Under the pieces are notes generated by a model that worked only from the letters and a program-made list of their open reading frames with translations, had not been told where the DNA came from and did no database searches. A DNA stretch of 64,000 nt. Origin: Streptomyces sp. AP-93 (GTDB lineage Bacteria; Actinomycetota; Actinomycetes; Streptomycetales; Streptomycetaceae). Position 1 is the stretch's first letter. Each line of letters begins with the position of its first letter. Position numbers and translations under genes: made by a program. Shown piece after piece: positions 25,360 through 32,579 of this stretch. The stretch lies in the NCBI RefSeq assembly GCF_022808175.1, contig NZ_JALGBX010000011.1, positions 115,081 to 179,080 of the forward strand. The letters are read 5' to 3'.

Positions 25360-25394
25360 GCCTCAATCCCCTCCCACACCCCAGAACAGGGATC

Positions 25395-25470
25395 ACCATG
25401 TTGTCAGAGTGTGTTGTCAGATGTGCCCTCTTTTGGGCGAGTGGGACGAGGTGATGGACGTGGTCAAGCG
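25395..25470. other. attR of the element, with a 13-bp-spaced direct repeat
   Basis: Element half-site ends ...GTGCCCTCTTTT then core GGGC (25435-25438) then chromosomal GAGTGGGACGAGG. Inside the element half, TGTTGTCAGA occurs twice (25399-25408 and 25412-25421), 13 bases apart, the kind of repeat an integrase zinc ribbon would bind. The inner CTTTT before GGGC mirrors AAAAG after GGGC in attL. Confidence 0.8.
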
Positions 25471-25600
25471 CGCGGTGGCCGCCGTGGAGGCGCGCGCCCC
25501 CCGGGTCTCCTTCATCCTCAAGGCCGACATCCGCCCCGGCGTCACGGACGGCATGACGTCCAAGATGGAAACGGTGGAACGCCACCTCGCCGGGGGCTGA
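25439..25600 (+). pseudogene. C-terminal part of the split thiamine-binding protein
   Basis: Encodes EWDEVMDVVKRAVAAVEARAPRVSFILKADIRPGVTD... to HLAGG and stop, continuing the frame broken at 21067. The element supplies possible new starts in frame, for example ATG 25421 (MCPLLGEWDEV), so a C-terminal peptide might still be translated, but it lacks the first two strands of the ferredoxin-like fold. A hairpin at 25616-25647 is the original gene's terminator. Confidence 0.9.
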
Positions 25601-25615
25601 TGATCCCACTCGCGA

Positions 25616-25647
25616 GCCCCTCGGAAGCTGCGGCGCCTTCGAGGGGC
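25616..25647. terminator. Terminator of the interrupted operon
   Basis: GCCCCTCG ... CGAGGGGC with an inner extension AAG/CTT, 15 bases past the stop of the split gene. Confidence 0.7.
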
Positions 25648-25745
25648 TTCGCCGTGTTTGGGGCCAATTCAGCGTACCGATCAGTACGGCTTTCGCATGT
25701 ATGTACGCTCGCCGGGCCCGACACGAATCAGCAGAAGGACACCCC

Positions 25746-26576
25746 GTGACCTACCCGCCGCCGTACCTCCACGCGCATGCGCCGGTACGGCGTTGGTGGC
25801 ACCATCCGGCGCTGATCATCGCCCTGCTCGTCGTCTTTCCGCCCGGTGGCATCGCCCTCGCGTGGACCGGTGGCTGGAGCAAGGGCAAGAAGATCACCGC
25901 CACGGTCCTCGCCGGCCTCTGGTTCCTCGCCCCGTTCCTGAGCGATCCGCCGGAGAAGACCGGGAGCGACGCGAAGCCGCAGGCCGCGGTCACGCACGAG
26001 GCCACCGCGACGCCCGCGCCCTCGGCCACCGCGATACCGGCGCCTTCGGCGACCGCGATACCCGCGCCTTCGGCGACCGCGACCCCGGCGGCCCCGAAAA
26101 TGCCGAAGGTCATCGGTCTCACCTTCGCCAAGGCGACCGAGACCCTGAAGCCGGTCGGGCTCCAGTCGGTCGTACCGGAGAGCGCGTACACCGACGTCAC
26201 GCTGCCCGCGACCGTGGACGGCTGGAAGGTCTGCTTCCAGGACCCGGCCGAGGGCACGGAGATCCGGGCCCCGAAGACCACGAGCGCCCACCTCAAGGTC
26301 GTGGCACCCGGTACGGCCTGTCCGGCGGCGGCAGGCGCCAAGCTGCATCCGGACCCCGAACCCACACCCGAAGAGCCGGGAGACGGGGACGACTCGGGCA
26401 GCTCTTCCTCGGGCAGCTCTTCCTCGGGCGGATCCTCCACCGGCGGTGGGGGCGGCAGCGTCTACTACAAGAACTGCACCGCCGTCCGCGCCGCGGGAGC
26501 CGACCCGATCCGTAGCGGCGACCCCGGTTACGGCCGCCATCTGGACAGGGACGGCGACGGCGTGGCCTGCGAGTAG
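25746..26576 (+). CDS. Membrane-anchored PASTA and excalibur-domain protein
   Basis: 276 aa from GTG 25746 (AGAAGGA upstream). Two hydrophobic segments at residues 21-40 and 50-66, then an Ala/Pro/Ser/Thr linker with three copies of PSATAIPA (a DNA tandem repeat near 26020-26090), a PASTA-like domain at 117-188 (KMPKVIGLTFAKATETLKPVGLQ), a Ser/Gly linker, and a C-terminal excalibur calcium-binding domain (YYKNCTAVRAAGADPI...HLDRDGDGVACE). PASTA modules bind wall fragments and excalibur domains bind calcium, so the protein is probably a wall-facing sensor or scaffold. Monocistronic. Confidence 0.87.
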   Translation: MTYPPPYLHAHAPVRRWWHHPALIIALLVVFPPGGIALAWTGGWSKGKKITATVLAGLWFLAPFLSDPPEKTGSDAKPQAAVTHEATATPAPSATAIPAPSATAIPAPSATATPAAPKMPKVIGLTFAKATETLKPVGLQSVVPESAYTDVTLPATVDGWKVCFQDPAEGTEIRAPKTTSAHLKVVAPGTACPAAAGAKLHPDPEPTPEEPGDGDDSGSSSSGSSSSGGSSTGGGGGSVYYKNCTAVRAAGADPIRSGDPGYGRHLDRDGDGVACE

Positions 26577-26636
26577 CGGACCCCCGCCGGGGGCCGCCCG
26601 GGGTGGGGGACCTCCCGTAGAGCAGACTCCGGAGGC

Positions 26637-27263
26637 ATGAGCGTCTCCACGATCAAGCACGCCGTCCCGTACTACTCCCAGTGGGAGTCCGCCGCGCTGG
26701 TGCCCGAGTTCGTCGCGGGGGCCGACGCGGCCCGGGATCCGCTGTGGGCCGGGTCGGGGGCCGACTCCCCCGAGGAGTACGCCTTCTGGGCGCCCCGGAT
26801 GTGCGGAGTGGCCTGCCTGCGGATGGCGCTGGGGAGCCTGGGGCTCCCGGTGCCGCCCTCGGTCGAGCTGGTGAAGGAGCTCTGCGGGGCCGAGGCGTAC
26901 GTGCGGGACGGGGACGCGGTGAAGGGGCTGATCTACCAGCCGTTCGCCGAGTACGTGAACGCCCGTTGGGGCCTGGACGCGCGCTCGGCGCCTCTGCTGG
27001 CTCACGGGACCGTCCGGGACGCGCTCGCCGGGGGCGGGCTGGCGATGCTGTCGGTCCATTGGTCGATCCGTTCCCCGGCTGCCGCACCGGAGTCCAGGGG
27101 TGGTCACCTGGTGCTCGCCGTCGGGGCCACCGAGGACGCCGTCCTGGTGCACAATCCCTCCGGTTTCCCGGACGGCTCCCAGCGGTACGCGCCCGTCCCC
27201 TGGGCCGACCTGGACCGCTTCTACGCCGGACGCGGCGTCCTGCTCGGCGGCCGCGCCGGCTGA
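26637..27263 (+). CDS. C39-family peptidase-like protein
   Basis: 208 aa, cytoplasmic (no signal peptide). Papain-like core: Cys in RMCGVACLRMALGSLGLP, His in RGGHLVLAVGATEDAVLVHNPSG with the following Asn, matching a C39-like Cys-His-Asn/Asp triad. Bacteriocin-processing C39 peptidases are fused to ABC exporters; this one is free-standing, so the substrate is unknown. Starts 60 bp after the excalibur gene on the same strand. GGAGG-type site just upstream of ATG 26637. Confidence 0.82.
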   Translation: MSVSTIKHAVPYYSQWESAALVPEFVAGADAARDPLWAGSGADSPEEYAFWAPRMCGVACLRMALGSLGLPVPPSVELVKELCGAEAYVRDGDAVKGLIYQPFAEYVNARWGLDARSAPLLAHGTVRDALAGGGLAMLSVHWSIRSPAAAPESRGGHLVLAVGATEDAVLVHNPSGFPDGSQRYAPVPWADLDRFYAGRGVLLGGRAG

Positions 27264-27282
27264 GGGGCCCGCCCGGGGCCCC
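27264..27282. terminator. Hairpin immediately after the C39 gene
   Basis: GGGGCCC GCCC GGGGCCCC begins one base after the TGA stop. Confidence 0.6.
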
Positions 27283-27436
27283 GCGCCGCCGTCTTCCGGT
27301 GCGGTGACCCGTTCGGCCCTGGCCGGGAGCGTGCGGAACGGAACCGCTCGGGTCGGTGCGTCCCGTTCGACAGGTCGAGGTACGTATCTCCCCTTTCGTT
27401 GGGATGCGTACCTCGGTTTCGAGCGCTGGAGGAACC

Positions 27437-28025
27437 GTGCGGCAGGAAGCCTTCGACTACGAGACCCACAGCCGGCTGGCCGGCCCCTGTGAGGAGCCGG
27501 ATCCCGCCGCCGCCTACAGGGTGAGGTACCGCTCGCTGCTCGCGCGCGAGGACCTCCGTACCCGAATGCGGGCCGTCGCGCTCATGACGCTCGCCCCCGT
27601 CGCCGCCACCGGGCTGCTGCTCTACCTCGTCCGGCCCACGCACCGGACCGTCCGGGAGGCGGGTGGCGACCTTCGGCTCAGACCCGCTCTTCGCGGACAA
27701 GGACAACACCAGGCTGGGCCGGTTCGAACACCGGCTCGAGCGGATCCAGCGGGCCCGGCTGATGCGGCCGAGCGCGGTCACGCACACCACCGACGTGGAG
27801 CAGCGCTCGATCGAGTTCGGGCTGGCGAAGACGGACGGCACGGTGACGGTCACCGTGCCCGCGGACCCGACACTGGTGCCGCCCGGCTGGTGCGTGCTGT
27901 TCGTGACGGACGCGGACGGCCCCCCGTCGGTGGCGAAGTGGGTCCGGGCGCGGCCGGCTCCGGAGCCGGCGCCGACACGACCCCCGCCCCCGTCGGAGGC
28001 ATCGCGGGACGGCCGGCTGAGTTAG
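27437..28025 (+). pseudogene. Composite relic: membrane-protein head fused by deletion to a galactose-oxidase-like C-terminal domain
   Basis: GTG 27437 with a GGAGG site opens a frame of about 75 residues: VRQEAFDYETHSRLAGP, then RTRMRAVALMTLAPVAATGLLLYLV, one membrane helix, and THRTVRE. At about 27660 the reading moves to another frame: ATFGSDPLFADKDNTRLGRFEHRLERI, and then RARLMRPSAVTHTTDVEQRSIEF with VTVPADPTLVPPGWCVLFVTDADGPPSVAKWVR, the DUF1929 C-terminal domain of galactose/glyoxal oxidases. Family members have about 60 more residues between LERI and RARLM, so a second deletion is likely. The head could be the start of a GT2 glucan synthase (inference from the neighbouring GH6 gene). 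Confidence 0.75.
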
Positions 28026-28043
28026 GGGGCGCGGCCGGCCGAC

Positions 28044-29075
28044 CTAGTCCGTGGAGCGGCGGGCCAGGCCCAGGGCGTAGTCCGGCCACCACTTCCCGGC
28101 CGGGGGGCCGCCGCGGCAGGTGCCGTCCGATTCGCCGGGGCGCTTGACCCAGAGGTACGCGTCCACGAGCGGGGCGTCCGTGGTGTCGGTCGGCGGCGTG
28201 CCGAGAGCACGGCCCGGCGGGTTGCACCAGGCCTGGCCGCCGTCGCCCTGGAGCGGGCCGTCGCCGTTGCGGCTGGTGTCGATGACGAAGTGCTTGCCCT
28301 TGGTGGCCTTGGAGAGGGTCGCGCCGTACTCCCGGCCGGCCGCGCTGGGCTGGAAGTTGGAGACGTTGAGGGCGAAGCCGTCGGCGCGCTCGAGTCCCGC
28401 CTTGTAGAGGGGATCGACCAGCTTCTTCGGATCCGGGATCCAGTCCGGATGGCCGGCGTCCAGGTAGACCTTGGTGTTCTTGTTGCGCTTGAGCCGGTCG
28501 ACGGCCTCGGAGAGCAGCCGCAGCCGCTCGTCGCGGTGGCCTGCCTGGGTGCAGCCGTCCACGAGGTGCGGGACCGCGTCCGGCTCCAGGACGACCAGGG
28601 CCTTGGCGTCGGCGATGTTGTCGGCGAAGGCGCCGATCCAGCTCCGGTAGGCGGCGGCGTCCTTGGCGCCGCCCGCCGAGTGCTGCCCGCAGTCCCGGTA
28701 CGGGATGTTGTACGCGACGAGGACCATGGTGCGGCCGGCCGCGCGGGCGCTCGCCCTGGCCCGGCGGATCTCGGGGCCGGGGTCGCCGGCCGGGCCCCAC
28801 AGGGCCATCGGCCGGTCGGCGATGCGGCGCAGCACCTGGGCGTCGCTGTTGCGGCCCTGCGCCTCCCAGGCGGCGACCTGGCGGGCGGCGTCGCTCTGCG
28901 GGTCCACCCAGAACGGGGACTCGTCGACCAGGCCGGCTCCCGCGGGGCGGTGGGGCGGTGCGGATTCCGGCTGCGCGGTGGGGGTGGGGGTGCATGCCGC
29001 TGTCGCGGCGAGGGCCAGGGTCAGGGTCAGGGCTGTTGTGAGGAGGGTGGCGGGGCGTCTGCTGGGGGCTGGCAT
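28044..29075 (-). CDS. GH6 family beta-1,4-glucanase, probably a lipoprotein
   Basis: 343 aa from ATG 29075 (GAGGAAG upstream). N-terminal export signal ATLLTTALTLTLALAATAAC, with a loose lipobox (TAAC). The GH6 core is clear: MVLVAYNIPYRDCGQHSAGG, ALVVLEPDAVPHL (catalytic Asp region), TKVYLDAGHPDWI, FALNVSNFQ, HFVIDTSRNG and DAYLWVKRPGESDGTC. It should cut cellulose-like beta-1,4-glucan. It faces the galactose-oxidase relic; in S. coelicolor a GH6 enzyme (cslZ) lies with cslA and glxA and helps make tip glycan, so this may be a survivor of a duplicated locus of that kind. Confidence 0.88.
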   Translation of the reverse strand: MPAPSRRPATLLTTALTLTLALAATAACTPTPTAQPESAPPHRPAGAGLVDESPFWVDPQSDAARQVAAWEAQGRNSDAQVLRRIADRPMALWGPAGDPGPEIRRARASARAAGRTMVLVAYNIPYRDCGQHSAGGAKDAAAYRSWIGAFADNIADAKALVVLEPDAVPHLVDGCTQAGHRDERLRLLSEAVDRLKRNKNTKVYLDAGHPDWIPDPKKLVDPLYKAGLERADGFALNVSNFQPSAAGREYGATLSKATKGKHFVIDTSRNGDGPLQGDGGQAWCNPPGRALGTPPTDTTDAPLVDAYLWVKRPGESDGTCRGGPPAGKWWPDYALGLARRSTD

Positions 29076-29497
29076 CCGGCTTCCTCGGGGCGAAGGGGCG
29101 GGCGGCGGCGTGGCCGTGGCCGCGGGCCGGGTCATCGTGACATGGGGGTAGGTGGGGCGGGGGGCGACAGCGCCGCGTGCGTACGGGTGCTGCTGTGGGG
29201 GCTGGTCCCCTACCCGCCCTTCGCCCGTTCCCCGGGCTGCGCCCGGACCCTTCGGGGGCTCTGCCCCCGGACCCCCGCGCCTCAAACGCCGGCGGGGCTG
29301 GATTTGGCTCCGGCCGGGCTGGATTCGCCCCCGCCGGGCTGGATTTGCCCCCGTGGGGCTGGGTTGGTGAGGGCTGGGCTGGATTGGGCCCGGTGGGGGT
29401 GGATTGGTGAGGGCCGGGCTGGGCTGGGCTGGATTGGCCCCGGCCGGGCTGGATTGGCCCCGGTGGGGGTGGAGTGGTCAGGGCTGGGCTGGGTTGG
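29076..29497. repeat. Gene-free GC-rich region with a Streptomyces interspersed repeat and GGCTGGATT tandem copies
   Basis: Contains a palindromic element widespread in Streptomyces intergenic DNA, as I recall it (core GGGGGCTCTGCCCCCGGACC at about 29254 running to CTCAAACGCCGGCGGGGC at 29281-29298), followed by about eleven degenerate copies of GGGCTGGATTNGCCCC between 29293 and 29500, interleaved with GGTGGGGGTGGA. Codon use is not coding-like in any frame. The upstream part (29076-29160) is the GH6 promoter region. Confidence 0.7.
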
Positions 29498-30466
29498 TCA
29501 GGGCGATGGCCAGGGGGGGGTGCGTTCGTAGAGGATCTGGTGGCCGTGGCGGGAGGGGATGAGGAGGCCGGCTTCCTGGAGGGTTTTGAGGTGGGCGGAG
29601 ACGGTGGAGGGGGCCAGGGACAGGCGGTGGGCCAGGGTGGTGGTCGAGGCCGGCTCGGTCAGGGCGCAGAGGATGTCGGCGCGGGAGCGGCCCAGCAGTT
29701 GGGCCAGGGCCCGGGGGGCCGGGCCCGCGGGGGCGGTCCAGAGGGCGCCGATGCCCCGGGCCGGGTACACCAGGGTCGGCTGCCACGGCGGGTCGTAGCC
29801 GCCCACCACCTCCGGCCAGACGAAGGCGCTCGGCATGAGGAGGAGTCCCTGGCCGTCGAGGGAGCGGTCGTGGTGGCCCCGGCGGGCGATGGTGAGGGTG
29901 TTCCCCGACCAGCCCAGATCCGGGTGGAGGCCGTCGAAGAGGGCCTCCAGGCCGCCCGCGGCCAGCCGGCGGGAGTGGAAGAGGACGTCCGCCTCCAGCA
30001 GCGCGCGCAGCCGGGGCCAGTGCGGGGCGACCAGCGCCCGCCATGCCTGCTCGTAGAGGTCGGCCAGCTCTTGGACCGCCCGCTCGGGATCCTCCAGCAT
30101 CCGCTGCCCGGCCGCGCTCTCCAGGGCGCCCGGGGTGCAGACCAGGGAGCGCCGCAGGTCCTCCCGCGCCGCCTGCGGATCGGCGGCCCGGACCCGCGCG
30201 AGCTCCTCCTCGAAGGTGACCGACGGGCCCGTCGGGGGCGGGCTGAGGAAGTCCGGATTGTGTCCCCTGCGCGGCATCAGCAGCCACAGCGGCCGCAGGT
30301 CCAGCCCGGCGGCCGCCGTGCGGATCCCGCGGAGCCAGGGCAGGTGGTAGGCGTGGCGCCGCCGGTCCAGGAGGACACGTACCGCCTCCTGGGTCTCCCA
30401 GCGGGGCGAGATCGAGAACCGGCAGCGGAGGAGATCGGCGGGGCCGAAGCGGAAGTGGAAGGGCAC
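29498..30466 (-). CDS. ArsR-type winged-helix regulator with an N-terminal effector-like domain (DUF5937-like)
   Basis: 322 aa. The C-terminal 80 residues are an HTH/wing: LLGRSRADILCALTEPASTTTLAHRLSLAPSTVSAHLKTLQEAGLLIPSRHGHQILYERTP. The N-terminal 240 residues (MPFHFRFGPADLLRCRFSISPRWETQEAVRVLL) form the domain typical of large Streptomyces ArsR-like proteins. Divergent from an MFS transporter gene 164 bp away, the standard arrangement for an efflux regulator. The stop is at 29498 next to the GC-rich repeat region. Confidence 0.85.
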   Translation of the reverse strand: MPFHFRFGPADLLRCRFSISPRWETQEAVRVLLDRRRHAYHLPWLRGIRTAAAGLDLRPLWLLMPRRGHNPDFLSPPPTGPSVTFEEELARVRAADPQAAREDLRRSLVCTPGALESAAGQRMLEDPERAVQELADLYEQAWRALVAPHWPRLRALLEADVLFHSRRLAAGGLEALFDGLHPDLGWSGNTLTIARRGHHDRSLDGQGLLLMPSAFVWPEVVGGYDPPWQPTLVYPARGIGALWTAPAGPAPRALAQLLGRSRADILCALTEPASTTTLAHRLSLAPSTVSAHLKTLQEAGLLIPSRHGHQILYERTPPWPSP

Positions 30467-30572
30467 GGGGCGGGTCCCTCCGGGGGTGGGACGGGATGGG
30501 CGGGGCGGCGGGATGCCAGGCCGGCGCGGGCGGGGTGGCTGGGTGGTGGGGATGGCGGGTCGGGGAGCGGGG

Positions 30573-30592
30573 GATTCGGGTGGGGGCGAATC
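30573..30592. promoter_or_regulatory. Candidate operator between regulator and MFS gene
   Basis: GATTCG (30573-30578) and CGAATC (30587-30592), perfect inverted arms 8 bases apart, about 40 bp upstream of the MFS start and 107 bp upstream of the regulator. Plausible binding site for the divergent ArsR-like protein. Confidence 0.45.
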
Positions 30593-30630
30593 TCTGGTTC
30601 CCCAGCCTAGGCGGCGGCAGGGTGCAGCGT

Positions 30631-31914
30631 ATGACCACCGCAGATCCGTCCGCCGCGTCCCCGGCGACCGCCACTCCCGGCCAGGACCCCGTGCCGGAGC
30701 CCGCCGGATACCGGGGCGTTTTCCGGGTCGGGGAGTTCCGGCCGGTCTTCGCCGCGCACCTGCTGTCCGTGCTCGGCGTCGTCATCGCCGAGATCTCCCT
30801 CACCGTCCTCGTCTACCGCGCCACCGGCTCCCCCCTGATGAGCGCGCTCACCTTCGCCCTCGGCTTCCTCCCCTACGCGCTGGGCGGCACCCTCCTCGCG
30901 CCGCTCGCCGACCGGCTCCCCGCCCGCCGCGTGCTCGTCGGCTGCGACCTCGTCTGCGCGGCCTGTGCGGCGGCCATGGCCCTGCCCGGCACCCCGGTCG
31001 CGCTGCTCCTCGTCCTGCGCTGCGCGATGGCCTTCGTCGCGCCGCTGTTCCAGGGCACCCGCAGCGCCTCCCTCGCCGACGTCCTCGGCGCCGGGGAGGC
31101 GTACGTCCTGGGCCGCTCGCTGCTGCGCATGGTGGCGCAGAGCGCCCAGCTCATCGGCTTCGGGCTCGGCGGGCTGCTGCTCACCGTGCTGGCGCCGCGC
31201 GGGGCCATCCTCCTCACGGCCGCCGGTTTCCTCGGCTCCGCGGTCTTGCTGCGCCTGGGCACGCGGGCCCGGCCCGCCCGGTCCGCGGGCGCCGGTGCGC
31301 GGGTCTCCCCGCTCGCCGGGCTGCGCGCCGTGCTGGGCCACCGCCGGCTGCGGGCCCTGACCCTGCTGTCCTGGCTGCCGCCGCTCTTCGTGGTCGTGCC
31401 CGAGGCGCTGCTGACGCCGTACGCCACCGGCCTCGGCATCTCCACCGCCGGGCTCGGGCTGCTGATGTGCGCGATGCCGGCCGGCGCCATCGCCGGGGAG
31501 GTGTGGGCGGGCTCCGCGCTCACCGCCCGAACGCGTTCGCGGATCACGGCCCCGCTTGCGGCGCTCTCGCTGCTGCCGCTGCTCGCGTACGCCGTCCGGC
31601 CCGGTCTGCCGCTCCTGCTGACCGCGCTCGTCCTGGCCGGGCTGGCCCACGCGTACACCCTCGGGCTCGACCAGTGGTACGTCGAGGCCGTGCCCGAGGA
31701 GCTTCGCGGCCGGGCGATGACCCTGCTCAGCACGGGTCTGATGACCCTTCAGGGCGTGGGTATGGCGCTCGCCGGTCTCGCGGCGGAGTTCCTGTCCGTC
31801 CACGTGGTGGTCGCGTCGGCCGCGGTGCTCGGTACGGGGGTGGTCCTGCTGCTGCTCACCGAGGTGCGCCGGACGGACGGGCCGAGGCGTGAGACGGATC
31901 CCGCCGCCAAATGA
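30631..31914 (+). CDS. MFS transporter
   Basis: 427 aa, 12 predicted helices. Starts MTTADPSAASPATATPGQDP with a soluble tail, then FRVGEFRPVFAAHLLSVLGVVIAEISLTVLVYRATGSPLMSAL and the loop LAPLADRLPARRVLVGCDL (DRxxARR motif A variant). Similar to the DHA3-like group of drug exporters. Regulated probably by the divergent ArsR-like protein. Substrate unknown. Followed after 21 bp by a MarR gene on the same strand. Confidence 0.87.
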   Translation: MTTADPSAASPATATPGQDPVPEPAGYRGVFRVGEFRPVFAAHLLSVLGVVIAEISLTVLVYRATGSPLMSALTFALGFLPYALGGTLLAPLADRLPARRVLVGCDLVCAACAAAMALPGTPVALLLVLRCAMAFVAPLFQGTRSASLADVLGAGEAYVLGRSLLRMVAQSAQLIGFGLGGLLLTVLAPRGAILLTAAGFLGSAVLLRLGTRARPARSAGAGARVSPLAGLRAVLGHRRLRALTLLSWLPPLFVVVPEALLTPYATGLGISTAGLGLLMCAMPAGAIAGEVWAGSALTARTRSRITAPLAALSLLPLLAYAVRPGLPLLLTALVLAGLAHAYTLGLDQWYVEAVPEELRGRAMTLLSTGLMTLQGVGMALAGLAAEFLSVHVVVASAAVLGTGVVLLLLTEVRRTDGPRRETDPAAK

Positions 31915-31935
31915 CCGCCCGGTAGGGTCTGATGC

Positions 31936-32445
31936 GTGCCCAAGCCGCTCAGCCTTCCCTTCGATCCCATCGCCCGCGCCGACGAACTCTGGCAGCAACG
32001 CTGGGGCCCGGTCCCCTCGATGGCCGCGATCACCTCGATCATGAGGGCGCACCAGATCCTGCTCGGCGAGGTCGACGCGGTCGTCAAGCCGTACGGTCTG
32101 ACCTTCGCGCGCTACGAGGCGCTGGTGCTGCTGACCTTCTCCAAGGCCGGGGAGCTGCCGATGTCGAAGATCGGCGAGCGGCTGATGGTGCACCCGACGT
32201 CGGTGACGAACACGGTGGACCGGCTGGTGAAGTCCGGCCTCGTCGCCCGGCGCCCGAACCCGAACGACGGGCGCGGCACCCTCGCGTCGATCACGGACAA
32301 GGGCCGCGAGGTGGTCGAGGCGGCCACGAAGGCGCTGATGGAGATCGACTTCGGGCTGAGCGCCTACGACGCCGAGGAGTGCGGGGAGATCTTCGCGCTC
32401 CTGCGCCCGCTCCGGGTGGCCGCGTCCGACTTCGAGGAGAAGTAG
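31936..32445 (+). CDS. MarR-family transcriptional regulator
   Basis: 169 aa from GTG 31936. HTH and wing: LPMSKIGERLMVHPTSVTNTVDRLVKSGLVARRPNPNDGRGTLASITDKGREVV. Dimerisation helices at both ends (SMAAITSIMRAHQILLGEVDAV and AYDAEECGEIFALLRPL). Lies 21 bp after the MFS gene, so probably partly co-transcribed, and 134 bp before the MBL hydrolase. Target unknown. Confidence 0.9.
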   Translation: MPKPLSLPFDPIARADELWQQRWGPVPSMAAITSIMRAHQILLGEVDAVVKPYGLTFARYEALVLLTFSKAGELPMSKIGERLMVHPTSVTNTVDRLVKSGLVARRPNPNDGRGTLASITDKGREVVEAATKALMEIDFGLSAYDAEECGEIFALLRPLRVAASDFEEK

Positions 32446-32450
32446 ACCGA

Positions 32451-32498
32451 CCCCCGTTCCCCCGTTCCCCCGTTCCCCCCGTTTCCCCGTTCCCCGTC
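32451..32498. repeat. 8-bp tandem repeat CCCCCGTT
   Basis: Five to six degenerate units of CCCCCGTT directly after the MarR stop. Intergenic, polypyrimidine on the + strand. Confidence 0.8.
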
Positions 32499-32579
32499 GC
32501 CCGACGCGGGCGGCGCCCTCCCCGACGGCGGCGTACGCTCGGCAGGGGTGCGCCCCCGGACCGGACCGAGGGAGGGCCG

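Larger units (their letters stand above)
21064..25438. mobile_element. Integrated element (about 4.37 kb) with a large serine integrase, inserted in the thiamine-binding protein gene
   Basis: Bounded by GGGC at 21064-21067 and 25435-25438, the only sequence common to both junctions. Left flank and right flank rejoin to one intact reading frame. Contents from left: RsbW-like ATPase (-), XRE/PLD-like gene with in-frame stop (+), NUDIX hydrolase (+), resolvase tail (-), an AT-rich inverted repeat, and a serine integrase (-) next to the right end. No replication, conjugation, capsid or excisionase gene is recognisable. Base composition inside is less extreme than the flanks, especially near 23700. 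Either a satellite-like integrative element or a remnant of a larger one. Confidence 0.88.

Noticed and set aside
28290..29531. + strand frame through the GH6 gene and repeats
   Set aside because: Covers the complement of GH6 and the tandem repeat; no homology or start site.
30607..32193. 528-codon - strand frame opposite the MFS gene
   Set aside because: Gln/Gly/Arg-rich mirror of the transporter sequence.
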